A stretch of DNA of 64,000 nt from Leeia oryzae DSM 17879 (GTDB taxonomy: Bacteria; Pseudomonadota; Gammaproteobacteria; Burkholderiales; Leeiaceae): the NCBI RefSeq assembly GCF_000376945.1, contig NZ_AQXU01000025.1:310001-374000 (forward strand), written 5' to 3'. Position 1 is the stretch's first letter; each line of letters begins with the position of its first letter. The notes beneath the pieces are model-generated. The model did no database searches. It saw only the letters and a list, made by a program, of their open reading frames with translations, and was not told the DNA's origin. Position numbers and translations under genes: made by a program. Below are positions 37,978 through 45,786 of this stretch, one piece after another.

Positions 37978-38855
37978 TTCCTGGCCCTCTCTACTGCCTG
38001 GCACAGCGCAGCCACGCCGTCCGCCAGCCTTGGCCCCATCCGGGTCAGCAAATCTTTTGGCAAGGTCACCAGTTGCTGATGTTTCACCGCCATGATCGAT
38101 GGCCATGCCTTCCAGGGTTGCAGATCGGCTGCACCACTCTCGGCACTGTTAAGGATCATCTCCGGGTTGGCCACAATCACCGCTTCCTCATCTACGGTGG
38201 GCACCAAAGTAGGCAAATCGGCAAAGACATTGCGAGCCCCGCAGACGCGCATGGCATCCGAGATGATCTGCGCTTTGTTGATGGTCATTAAGGGTCTGCG
38301 CCACACCAGATAAAACACCCGCACCGCTTTTTTGTGCGCGTAGCGACGACGCAAGGTCTCAATCTTGCCGGCGAATTGCTGCCCGGCCAGCTGGGCCTGC
38401 CCGGTTTGTCCGGTCAGCACACCCAGCCGTTGTAATACGGTCGGAACATCGCTTAATTGCTGCGCGTTATCCATAAATACCGGAATCCCCAATTGGGCCA
38501 GACGGGCGAGTTGCGGTTGCGGGTTACCCGACTGCCAGGCGACGATCAGGTCCGGTTTCAAGGCACGAATCTTTTCTAGGTCCAGCCCGCTATAGCCCCC
38601 CACCCGCGGTATGCTGACAGCCGCCGCAGGGTAATCACTGTAATCGACCGCACCGACCACCCGGTCGCCTACGCCAATCGCAAACAGATCCTCAGTCAGA
38701 TGGGGAGACAAGCTGACAATACGCTTGGCCGGGCCGGCCAGGACAACTGGCTTGCCCGCATCATCCACCACGCGTAATTCGGCCAGTGCAGGCAATTGCC
38801 ACAAGCTCGCACACAGCACCAGCAGACCGCTTATCCGGTAACCCACGCTTACCAC
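37971..38855 (-). CDS. btuF: Periplasmic cobalamin-binding protein
   Basis: Class III solute-binding protein delivering corrinoid from BtuB to BtuCD. A signal peptide (residues 1-25, ending QLPALA) is followed by two lobes: RIVSLSPHLTEDLFAIGVGDRVVGAVDYSDYP and LEKIRALKPDLIVAWQSGN are typical of BtuF. The length of 294 residues is normal. The start is GTG at 38855, overlapping the cobO stop; a second GTG at 38846 is possible. Cotranscribed with btuC and btuD. Confidence 0.9.
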   Translation of the reverse strand: MVSVGYRISGLLVLCASLWQLPALAELRVVDDAGKPVVLAGPAKRIVSLSPHLTEDLFAIGVGDRVVGAVDYSDYPAAAVSIPRVGGYSGLDLEKIRALKPDLIVAWQSGNPQPQLARLAQLGIPVFMDNAQQLSDVPTVLQRLGVLTGQTGQAQLAGQQFAGKIETLRRRYAHKKAVRVFYLVWRRPLMTINKAQIISDAMRVCGARNVFADLPTLVPTVDEEAVIVANPEMILNSAESGAADLQPWKAWPSIMAVKHQQLVTLPKDLLTRMGPRLADGVAALCQAVERARKW

Positions 38856-39457
38856 TCCACCCCTTTTTGAGCCCGGATACCGGCCTCATAGGCATGCTTT
38901 TCCGGGCGCATCTCGGTCACCGTGTCCGCGATATCGGTCAGCACTGGCTGCGCACCGCGCCCTGTCACCACCACATGTTGCATCTCGGGTCGGGACAGCA
39001 AATCCTGGCGAATCATCTCCCCATCCAGAAAACCATACTGGATGCAGTACGTCAGTTCATCCAGCACCACCAGATCATACGCCGGGTTTTGCAGCATTTT
39101 CTGTGCCATTTCCCAGGCGGTTTGCGCCTTTTGCTGATCCTGGGCCAGGTTCTGGGTATCCCAGGTAAAACCATCGCCCATCACATGCCACTCTACGCCA
39201 GGCTGGCGAGAGAAAAAGGCTTCCTCACCGGTATCAGTACGTCCCTTGATGAACTGTACTACCCCTACCCGCAGCCCATGCCCCAGCGCACGGGCCACCA
39301 TGCCAAAGGCCGAAGACGACTTGCCTTTGCCGTTGCCGGTCAGCACCAGCAGCAAACCGGTATCGACATTGGCCTCGGCAATTTTCTGGTCAATCAGCGC
39401 TTTCTTGCGGGCCATCCGTGCCGCATAGCGGCTTGCTTTATCTGTATCTGTCGTCAT
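38849..39457 (-). CDS. cobO: Corrinoid adenosyltransferase (CobA/CobO/BtuR type)
   Basis: Transfers the adenosyl group from ATP to the cobalt of cobalamin or cobinamide, needed for both salvage and de novo routes. The P-loop is GNGKGKSSSAFG near residue 42, and VGVVQFIKGRTDTGE, VVLDELTYCIQYGFL and VVTGRGAQPVL match the family. 202 residues from the ATG at 39457, which follows GGAAGAATGAG. It lies four bases after cobT. Confidence 0.95.
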   Translation of the reverse strand: MTTDTDKASRYAARMARKKALIDQKIAEANVDTGLLLVLTGNGKGKSSSAFGMVARALGHGLRVGVVQFIKGRTDTGEEAFFSRQPGVEWHVMGDGFTWDTQNLAQDQQKAQTAWEMAQKMLQNPAYDLVVLDELTYCIQYGFLDGEMIRQDLLSRPEMQHVVVTGRGAQPVLTDIADTVTEMRPEKHAYEAGIRAQKGVEW

Positions 39458-39461
39458 GGTC

Positions 39462-40508
39462 TCATTCTTCCTTCTGGCTGACACTCGCCTCGGCAAAGGT
39501 CGCCATCTGCGCATGCAGTTCACACGCCAGTTTCAGGATCGGTACGGCCGCTGCCGCACCGCTTGCTTCCCCAAGGCGCATGCCCAGCTGTAGCAGCGGT
39601 CTGGCCTGCATCGCTTCCAGCACCCATTGGTGGGCCGGCTCTGCCGACTGGTGCCCGAAAATCAGCCAGTCACGTACACCGGGGTTGATACGGCACGCAG
39701 CCAATGCCGACACCGAACTGATAAACCCGTCCACCAGGCACGGCAAGCCCGCCTGTGCCGCCCGGATATACGCCCCACAGATCGCGGCCACTTCATAACC
39801 GCCCATGGCGGCCAATTCGTCTTCGGTATCCGTCAGCCCGGCATGGGTCGCCAGGATATCGTTGAGCACTCGCACCTTGTGCACCACACCCGCAGGGGCC
39901 AAGCCCGTACCGGGGCCAGCCACCGCCTCTGCCGGCATCTGCAGCCAGCGTGCGGCCAGCGCACTGGCAACCGTTGTATTGCCGATCCCCATTTCGCCAG
40001 CAATAAACACATCCGCATATGAAGACAACGCACGCTCTACCGCGCTGGCCCCGACATAAAATGCCTGATGCAACTGCACCATGGTCATGGCTGGCACATG
40101 CCGGCAATTGGCCGTACCTGGCGATATCTTGGCTTGTACTACAGACGCAAGATGACGTGTATCCGCCTCTACCCCTACGTCAACCACTTCGAACCTGGCC
40201 GACAATGCTTTGGCCAATACGCAAATCGCCGCCCCGCCCTGTACAAAATTGGCCACCATTTGCGCCGTCACCGCCCTTGGGAAAGCAGACACGCCCTCCA
40301 GCGCAATACCATGGTCTGCCGCAAACACCGTAATCCACGGCGCAACAATATGCGGCTGTTCCACACCCTGCATCCCGGCCAGTGTCACGGCCAGATTTTC
40401 CAGCTCACCCAGCGCACCCGCCGGTTTGGTCAATTGTGACTGCCGGTGCAAGGCCTGTTGTCTTGCGTCTTCACTTACCGGTTTTACCGGCTCCGTCCAC
40501 CAGTTCAT
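39462..40508 (-). CDS. cobT: Nicotinate-nucleotide--dimethylbenzimidazole phosphoribosyltransferase
   Basis: Makes alpha-ribazole phosphate, the lower-ligand precursor of cobalamin. Conserved stretches include FAADHGIALEGVSAFP, FVQGGAAICVLA, and GIGNTTVASALAARWL. The general base glutamate is expected near the C-terminus (LRLGEASGAAAAVP). 348 residues from the ATG at 40508; the start overlaps the cobU stop (ATGA). The source of dimethylbenzimidazole is not seen here. Confidence 0.95.
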   Translation of the reverse strand: MNWWTEPVKPVSEDARQQALHRQSQLTKPAGALGELENLAVTLAGMQGVEQPHIVAPWITVFAADHGIALEGVSAFPRAVTAQMVANFVQGGAAICVLAKALSARFEVVDVGVEADTRHLASVVQAKISPGTANCRHVPAMTMVQLHQAFYVGASAVERALSSYADVFIAGEMGIGNTTVASALAARWLQMPAEAVAGPGTGLAPAGVVHKVRVLNDILATHAGLTDTEDELAAMGGYEVAAICGAYIRAAQAGLPCLVDGFISSVSALAACRINPGVRDWLIFGHQSAEPAHQWVLEAMQARPLLQLGMRLGEASGAAAAVPILKLACELHAQMATFAEASVSQKEE

Positions 40509-41032
40509 CGCGTTCCCGTTTCGTTTTTCATGGTCAGCGGCAGCCCTGCCACCACCAGCTCCACCCGCTGGCATGCTGCGGCCAGTCGCTGGTGCAAGCG
40601 GCCAACCTCATCCGCAAACCGCCTCGCCAGTGCGGACTCAGGCACAATACTCCAGCCCACCTCGTTACTCACCAAAATCACCTCGGCTTGTAGTCGGGGC
40701 AATATGGCCAGCAAAGCATCGGTCTCCCGTGCCAATAACGTTTCATCCTCTGCCAGCAGCAGATTGGTCTGCCAAAGTGTCAGGCAATCCACCAGCAGGC
40801 AGCATCCTGCTGCATCCGCCTGCTGCAAGGCAGAGGCCAGATACAACGGAGACTCCACGGTATGCCAATGTGCGGGCCTGTCCGCCTGGTGCCGGGTAAT
40901 CCGCTCGGCCATTTCGCCGTCAGAGGCGGTCGCCGTTGCAATCAGTGTAACCTCTGCAAAGGTACTGGCCAGCGCCTGCGCGCGCGCACTTTTACCACTC
41001 CGGCGACCGCCAAGGATAAGGGTAGAGGTCAT
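40505..41032 (-). CDS. cobU: Adenosylcobinamide kinase/adenosylcobinamide-phosphate guanylyltransferase
   Basis: Bifunctional CobU/CobP, which phosphorylates adenosylcobinamide and then adds GMP to give adenosylcobinamide-GDP, the substrate of CobS. The P-loop is LILGGRRSGKSARA at the N-terminus, the guanylylated histidine region is RITRHQADRPAHWHTVE, and DCLTLW plus VSNEVGWSIVPES complete the family pattern. 175 residues from the ATG at 41032. It begins one base after the btuB stop. Confidence 0.95.
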   Translation of the reverse strand: MTSTLILGGRRSGKSARAQALASTFAEVTLIATATASDGEMAERITRHQADRPAHWHTVESPLYLASALQQADAAGCCLLVDCLTLWQTNLLLAEDETLLARETDALLAILPRLQAEVILVSNEVGWSIVPESALARRFADEVGRLHQRLAAACQRVELVVAGLPLTMKNETGTR

Positions 41033-41033
41033 G

Positions 41034-42899
41034 TTATTGCTTAGGATTCCAGGTGAGTGATAACCATGCCGTCCGGCCAGGTGCACGGAAACCCCAAGCG
41101 GGCAAATAGGCTTTACCCAGCAGATTCTTGATACTTAGCCGTAATTTCCAGTCATTATCCAGCTGGTAATCAGTACCCATATCCAGTAACGCATAGCCAC
41201 CTAACTGCCTGGTGTTATTGCTATCTTCACGCCGGCCCACCATTTTCAGATTCAGGAATGGCGACCATTGTCCGTAGTGCGTAGATATCTGGATATTCCC
41301 CTGATGGCTGGCACGGCGAATCAATTGCTTGCCGGTTTCATCATTGATGGCATGCAACCAGTCCAGATTGGCATCTACATTAATATCTTCACCGAGTTTA
41401 TCCTGCCAGTGCAATGTGGCACCTTTCAAGGTTGCCGAAGCCACATTCACCGGGCTCCATGGTGCAAAGTCATCGGTTGGGTCTGTAGAGCGCCATTCGA
41501 TCAGGTCTTTTACCCTGTTTTTATACACCACCAGCGAGACTGTCCGACGATCTGACTGGTAGCGAATACCGGCTTCAACATTCTTGCTGGACTCTGGTTT
41601 AAGCAGGGGGTTACCGTTGCTGCCATATGGGTCAATATAATACAGGTCATTGAAAGTGGGGGCCTTGAAAGAGCTGCCTCCACCGGCATAGACACGCCAT
41701 TCCGGGGTCAGATGCCAGCCCAGCATCAAAGATCCGGTCGTCTTGTGACCAAACTGGCTATCGCGAGTGGTACGGGCATCGGCCTGCCAATCCAGTGCGC
41801 CTGCTTCACCATGCCAGCCAGCCCATACGGCGCGTTGCGTACGCCGATTCACGCTTAGCGCCGATGTCCCGCCAATGTGCTGGCTTACATGCTCTGCCCC
41901 CAGCAATAATTTACCGATGGGTAAGGCGATACTGTTATCTACTGACAGGCGGTTTTCCGTACTGACATATTGAGCAGCGTACGGCGCGTTTGAATAATCC
42001 AATGCACTATAAAAGTTGTCATCAATACTGCGCGACCAGCGCACCTGGCTTTGCCAGCTCTCCGTCCAGCGACTATCCGCAAACAGTTGAAATTCCTGGT
42101 TTTTCTGAATCTGGTAATCATCATGTGCGATCTGGCTGGTATCCAGTTCGGACTTGGTATCCGAGTAGCGCAATACAGCACCCAGCGTATGCTGGTCGGT
42201 CACTTGTCGGCTGACGCGGATGCTGGCTGCTCTCTGGCGGTACCCATCCTTATCCGGGTCATGGAATGACGAGCCATCCGGACGGGCATCAATACCGGTT
42301 TCCGATTTCTCAGAAGCCTGCAATGCAATAGAGGTCCCACTCTGGTTGCCAGATGCACCGACTGATAGCAATCGGCCACCAAGGCTGCCTGCGCCAATCG
42401 TTACCGTTGGCAGGAGCTGTCCGGAGCCTTTCTTGGTGAATACCTGAACCACCCCTCCAATGGCATCACTGCCATACAGGCTACTGGCGGAGGCGCGGTA
42501 AACCTCGATGTGATCAATCTGCTCCAGCGGCAGGTTCTCAAGCGCCATGGCTCCCAGGGTTAAAGAACCGACGCGGACACCGTCCACCAGAACCACGGTA
42601 TGCCCGGTGTTGGTCCCGCGCACGTACATGGTGGCTGACGCACCGGCAGAACCCAGCTGATACACCTGCAACCCGCCCACGCGCGACAATACGTCTGTGA
42701 TGGTAGCCGCGCCCGACTTGCGGATATCTGCAGCGGTAATCTTGGTTACATCACCAATCACCTGCGCTTCGGGCGTCGCCACCCGGGTCGCGGTAATCAC
42801 GGTTTCGGGCAGTTCAAAGGCATCTTCGGCCCAGGCCGACACGCCGGCCGCCATGCTAGAACATATAAATGGAATCACAACAGAATAACGATACTTCAC
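41034..42899 (-). CDS. btuB: TonB-dependent vitamin B12 receptor
   Basis: Outer-membrane barrel importing cobalamin with TonB energy. I choose the GTG at 42899: AGGGAG lies seven bases upstream and a signal peptide follows (VKYRYSVVIPFICSSMAAGVSAWA). The TonB box region is PETVITATR, the plug domain (about residues 40-155) includes VLSRVGGLQVYQLG and VYRASASSLYGSDAIGGVVQV, and the barrel ends LSLTWNPKQ. 621 residues is similar to E. coli BtuB. Expression is very probably controlled by the cobalamin riboswitch in the leader. It is the first gene of the operon. Confidence 0.93.
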   Translation of the reverse strand: MKYRYSVVIPFICSSMAAGVSAWAEDAFELPETVITATRVATPEAQVIGDVTKITAADIRKSGAATITDVLSRVGGLQVYQLGSAGASATMYVRGTNTGHTVVLVDGVRVGSLTLGAMALENLPLEQIDHIEVYRASASSLYGSDAIGGVVQVFTKKGSGQLLPTVTIGAGSLGGRLLSVGASGNQSGTSIALQASEKSETGIDARPDGSSFHDPDKDGYRQRAASIRVSRQVTDQHTLGAVLRYSDTKSELDTSQIAHDDYQIQKNQEFQLFADSRWTESWQSQVRWSRSIDDNFYSALDYSNAPYAAQYVSTENRLSVDNSIALPIGKLLLGAEHVSQHIGGTSALSVNRRTQRAVWAGWHGEAGALDWQADARTTRDSQFGHKTTGSLMLGWHLTPEWRVYAGGGSSFKAPTFNDLYYIDPYGSNGNPLLKPESSKNVEAGIRYQSDRRTVSLVVYKNRVKDLIEWRSTDPTDDFAPWSPVNVASATLKGATLHWQDKLGEDINVDANLDWLHAINDETGKQLIRRASHQGNIQISTHYGQWSPFLNLKMVGRREDSNNTRQLGGYALLDMGTDYQLDNDWKLRLSIKNLLGKAYLPAWGFRAPGRTAWLSLTWNPKQ

Positions 42900-42913
42900 C
42901 AAACATCTCCCTG

Positions 42914-42936
42914 ATGCCACGCCCGCTGCATGGCAT
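42914..42936 (-). promoter_or_regulatory. Hairpin adjacent to the btuB ribosome binding site
   Basis: A 9-bp stem (ATGCCATGC paired with GCGTGGCAT, one G-U pair) with a five-base loop, ending one base before the AGGGAG ribosome site at 42907-42912 on the minus strand. It sits where a riboswitch expression platform that controls translation would be. The pairing is seen directly; the regulatory role is inferred. Confidence 0.55.
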
Positions 42937-43084
42937 GATCAAAATAAAGACAGGGAAAACGTCGGGAAACATGAGGGGCCATCGCAAGCGCAACGGTATC
43001 CAGAAGATCCCGCCGCGTGCACCCTGCCGAGCGTAATGTCACCCTGCTGGCGGCTATCGCCGGCCAAGCAGGCTGCACCGGTTT

Positions 43085-43262
43085 GCAAGAGGCAAACCGC
43101 CCAAGGCCGGTATCCGGACTCATCAGACTTGGTTTTCCGCCTTCCCACGCTTTTCTGCGCAGTGGCCTGATGGAAAACCCACACTGAATTACCGTTGCAG
43201 GGGCAGTACAGGCATTTCACCTGTTTCCCGTTTAACACCCCGAAAACTCGCATTTCCAGGGT
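43085..43262 (-). ncRNA. Cobalamin riboswitch (AdoCbl aptamer)
   Basis: The minus strand carries the aptamer core: GGTGTTAAACGGGAAACAGG, then the GAAATGCCTGTACTGCCCC and CTGCAACGGTAA elements, and at 43105-43120 the B12 box AGTCCGGATACCGGCC preceded by CTGATG. These are the hallmark conserved parts of the widespread cobalamin riboswitch. It precedes btuB by about 185 bases and would repress the whole salvage operon when adenosylcobalamin is plentiful. The exact edges are approximate. Confidence 0.95.
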
Positions 43263-43281
43263 AGCACCTTGAAGAAAATGA

Positions 43282-43290
43282 ATTATAACA
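43282..43290 (-). promoter_or_regulatory. Extended -10 promoter of the btuB operon
   Basis: The minus strand reads TGTTATAAT, a perfect extended -10 (TGnTATAAT), about 20 bases ahead of the riboswitch core. No consensus -35 is seen, which is usual for extended -10 promoters. It predicts a leader of roughly 375 bases before btuB. Confidence 0.6.
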
Positions 43291-43385
43291 GCAAGCCATA
43301 CTGAAATTACTTCATAATTCCTGCCAAAATGGCAAAATTAGCCTGCAGCTTACATAATTACAACACCCCCCATTGGCCCATTTAT

Positions 43386-44117
43386 ATGAAACAACGCTGG
43401 ATCACCTTTCTGATGGCGGTGCAATTCCTGACCCGCTTGCCCACACCCCGGATCGACCCTTTCAATCCGGCCCTGCTACCGGCATCAGCAATCTGGTTTC
43501 CACTGGTCGGGCTGATCATCGGCAGTCTCTTATGGCTCGCAGCATGGGTCGGGCATCTGCTAGATCCCTGGCTGGCGGCGGTGCTTTGTCTGATGTTCTG
43601 GGTCTGGGTAACCGGCGGCTTGCATCTGGACGGTCTGGCCGATATGAGTGATGCCCTGGGGGCAGCCCATCGAGACCCGGCCAGATTTCTGGCAGTCCTT
43701 AAAGACCCGCATCTTGGCAGCTTTGGCGTTATCGCACTGGTCATGCAACTACTGGCCAAACTGGTCGGCCTCATGCTGCTCGTCAAGCAGCAGCATCTGG
43801 CTTATCTGCTCTTGATCCCCGCATGGGCACGGCTGGGCACCCTTTACTGGTCCAGAACGCTCCCACCGCTTGGCCACGGCATGGCAGAACAATTCCAGTG
43901 GCAATTCAGTCGCCATGTCCTGTGGATATGGGCCGCACTGCTCATGATAGCCAGCGCATGGCTAGCCCCGGCCTTACTGGCAGCCCTCGCATTAACTTGG
44001 TGGTGGAAGCACTTCCTGATCAAACGGGTGGGGGGGGTCACGGGAGACTGCCTTGGCGCAGGAGTCGAAATCCTCGAATCCGGGTTATTGCTGCTGGGTG
44101 CGATTCCGCTCATCTGA
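43386..44117 (+). CDS. cobS: Adenosylcobinamide-GDP ribazoletransferase (cobalamin synthase)
   Basis: Membrane enzyme joining adenosylcobinamide-GDP with alpha-ribazole (phosphate), the last assembly step. 243 residues from the ATG at 43386 (MKQRWITFLMAVQFLTRLP, the usual N-terminus). Several hydrophobic segments and the motifs GGLHLDGLADMSDALG, LKDPHLGSFG and RVGGVTGDCLGAGVEI are present. The RVGGV codons contain a run of eight G bases (44030-44037), a possible slippage site. The gene is divergent from the rest of the operon and is therefore not under the same riboswitch. A hairpin follows. Confidence 0.94.
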   Translation: MKQRWITFLMAVQFLTRLPTPRIDPFNPALLPASAIWFPLVGLIIGSLLWLAAWVGHLLDPWLAAVLCLMFWVWVTGGLHLDGLADMSDALGAAHRDPARFLAVLKDPHLGSFGVIALVMQLLAKLVGLMLLVKQQHLAYLLLIPAWARLGTLYWSRTLPPLGHGMAEQFQWQFSRHVLWIWAALLMIASAWLAPALLAALALTWWWKHFLIKRVGGVTGDCLGAGVEILESGLLLLGAIPLI

Positions 44118-44144
44118 TCAACTCACCCTGCCAATCTCACTACC

Positions 44145-44176
44145 AGCAGCGGTTATGCTATTGGCAAACCGCTGCT
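44145..44176 (+). terminator. Terminator-like hairpin after cobS
   Basis: A perfect 10-bp stem (AGCAGCGGTT with AACCGCTGCT) and 12-base loop, 28 bases past the stop. The following tract TTACAGTTACTCTT is only mildly T-rich. Confidence 0.55.
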
Positions 44177-44257
44177 TTACAGTTACTCTTCTGAATTAGC
44201 TTGTCATACATTCATCCTGTTCATGGGCATAACAACATCATCATTCAGGGAGCCAAC

Positions 44258-45082
44258 ATGACTCAGCAAAATCCGTATGAAGCACCCAGACCCGATCCGC
44301 AACCGGGCAGAACTTTCCATCATGACAGCCGTTTCAACCCTGCGGGTCAGGCCGTACCAGCCGGCAACAGCATTAACTGGCTGACGGAAGGCTGGCAACT
44401 GTTCAAGCAGGCACCTGCCATCTGGATTGCCAACCTGATCATCTTCATGGTGGTCATCATGGTCTGTAGCCTGATCCCGCTCTTGGGCATGGTCATCCAG
44501 CCCATTGCCATCGTGATCCTGACCGGCGGTTTCATGCTGGGCGCCAAGGCGCTGGATGATGGCGAAGCGCTGACCGTGAACCATCTCTTCGGCGGACTGC
44601 AACAACACGCCTCGCCACTCGTCATCGTCGGACTGGTACAGCTGGGTCTGACAGTCGCCATGATGATTGCAATGATGATTCTGTTTGCCATCATCCTGGG
44701 AGGCTCCATGATGTCAGGCGGCATGTCCAGCGCCTTCTCGGGTGGAGCACCCTATATGTTTCATGCCATGTTCGCGGGTGCGTTCGGCTTCGGCATGATC
44801 CTGATCATGCTCCTGTCCATGATTGTCGGCTTCATGATCTATTCCGCCGTGCTGTTTGCTCCGGCCCTGGTGGTACTGCAGAACATGGAGCCGATCGAGG
44901 CCCTTAAGGCCAGTCTGTCCGGTGTCTGGAAAAATGTTCTGACCTTCATCGTCATGGGCATACTGTCCACCATCCTGATCATCATTGGCAGCATTCCTTT
45001 CGGATTGGGTCTGCTGGTGGTATTTCCCATTCTGTTTGCAGCAATCTATACCAGTTATAAAGACATTTATCTGCAGGGGTAA
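44258..45082 (+). CDS. BPSS1780-type multi-pass membrane protein of unknown function
   Basis: A 274-residue integral membrane protein. It opens with a soluble head MTQQNPYEAPRPDP containing the NPYEAP motif, then at least five strongly hydrophobic, methionine- and glycine-rich segments (for example about residues 60-80, 88-112, 128-160, 175-205 and 230-262). The pattern matches the family named BPSS1780 membrane proteins, seen in betaproteobacteria, for which I know no function. AGGGAG lies six bases before the ATG at 44258; an upstream in-frame start is not supported. It ends at a strong bidirectional terminator. Confidence 0.75.
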   Translation: MTQQNPYEAPRPDPQPGRTFHHDSRFNPAGQAVPAGNSINWLTEGWQLFKQAPAIWIANLIIFMVVIMVCSLIPLLGMVIQPIAIVILTGGFMLGAKALDDGEALTVNHLFGGLQQHASPLVIVGLVQLGLTVAMMIAMMILFAIILGGSMMSGGMSSAFSGGAPYMFHAMFAGAFGFGMILIMLLSMIVGFMIYSAVLFAPALVVLQNMEPIEALKASLSGVWKNVLTFIVMGILSTILIIIGSIPFGLGLLVVFPILFAAIYTSYKDIYLQG

Positions 45083-45117
45083 ACCGCCGCAAGCCTCAAG
45101 TGGGTAATCGTAGCGGC

Positions 45118-45155
45118 AAAAACAAAAGGGAGCGTAAACGCTCCCTTTTGTTTTT
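45118..45155. terminator. Bidirectional terminator between the BPSS1780-type gene and queD
   Basis: A perfect 14-bp stem (AACAAAAGGGAGCG with CGCTCCCTTTTGTT), loop TAAA, flanked by A and T runs. It serves the two convergent genes. Confidence 0.9.
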
Positions 45156-45173
45156 GCCATCCATTATTTCCGG

Positions 45174-45782
45174 TCAGTCATCGTCGCGCGTATGCACCTG
45201 CATGGTCACTTTCGGGTTCACAAAAGACAGCCCCTGCTTCAGTTTCTCGTACATGTCTGCATCCATCCACTCGGCTCGTACCTGATCAGAGAACACCACG
45301 TCCTCCAGCCGGATCTCGCCCATCCGCGGGTTATAGGCATCCTCACGGAAGCATTGTGCATAGCCGGTTTCAGTTTCATGCGCAATCACCGAATGCAGGG
45401 TGACATCTGCTTCCCCATTCTGCATCACGGTCTGTTTCAGCAAGGCATCGATAATCACAAAAAAGACCCGGCTGAACTGCTCTGCGCTCGGGGATACCGG
45501 CATGCTGATCCAGCGCGCAGAAAAGCGCTTGGACAACTCAATATAATCCGGTTCATCCCGGTCCCAGAATGTCACGGCATGGTCAAAGGCGTCGATGACA
45601 TCCCGGATGGTCCCTTTCATCAGACCAAAGTCGTACACCATCTGCCCGTTATCCAACGCATGCGCTTCCAGCAACACTTCCACCTTGTAGCTATGGCCAT
45701 GGATGGAGCGCCGGCAGCGGTCGCTTGAGCAATTGCGCACAATATGCGCACTCTCAAAGCCAAATTTTTTTCGTATCAGCAT
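45174..45782 (-). CDS. queD: 6-carboxy-5,6,7,8-tetrahydropterin synthase family protein
   Basis: Enzyme of the queuosine/7-deazaguanine pathway, using dihydroneopterin triphosphate. Zinc-ligand histidines are in FGFESAHIV and SIHGHSY, the catalytic cysteine is just before the latter (DRCRRS), and AFDHAVTFW and HETETGYAQC complete the active site. 202 residues from the ATG at 45782, clearly longer than the 120-residue E. coli QueD; the extra length lies in a middle insertion and a C-terminal tail. No queC or queE is adjacent. A pteridine role outside queuosine synthesis is possible. It follows the HAD gene by four bases. Confidence 0.85.
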   Translation of the reverse strand: MLIRKKFGFESAHIVRNCSSDRCRRSIHGHSYKVEVLLEAHALDNGQMVYDFGLMKGTIRDVIDAFDHAVTFWDRDEPDYIELSKRFSARWISMPVSPSAEQFSRVFFVIIDALLKQTVMQNGEADVTLHSVIAHETETGYAQCFREDAYNPRMGEIRLEDVVFSDQVRAEWMDADMYEKLKQGLSFVNPKVTMQVHTRDDD

Positions 45783-45786
45783 CCTG

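Larger units (their letters stand above)
42900..43385. other. btuB-cobS divergent control region
   Basis: This 486-base gap holds, from right to left, the cobS leader, a 13-base palindrome TGCCAAAATGGCA (43322-43334), the extended -10 promoter of btuB, the cobalamin riboswitch and the hairpin beside the btuB ribosome site. Between the riboswitch and that hairpin, 43075 down to 42937, I see no coding sequence. A 75-codon frame at 42896-43123 crosses the riboswitch and is not believable as a gene. Confidence 0.7.

Noticed and set aside
42896-43123. 75-codon frame between the riboswitch and btuB
   Set aside because: It crosses the conserved riboswitch core, so its composition is set by RNA structure, and it lacks a ribosome site.
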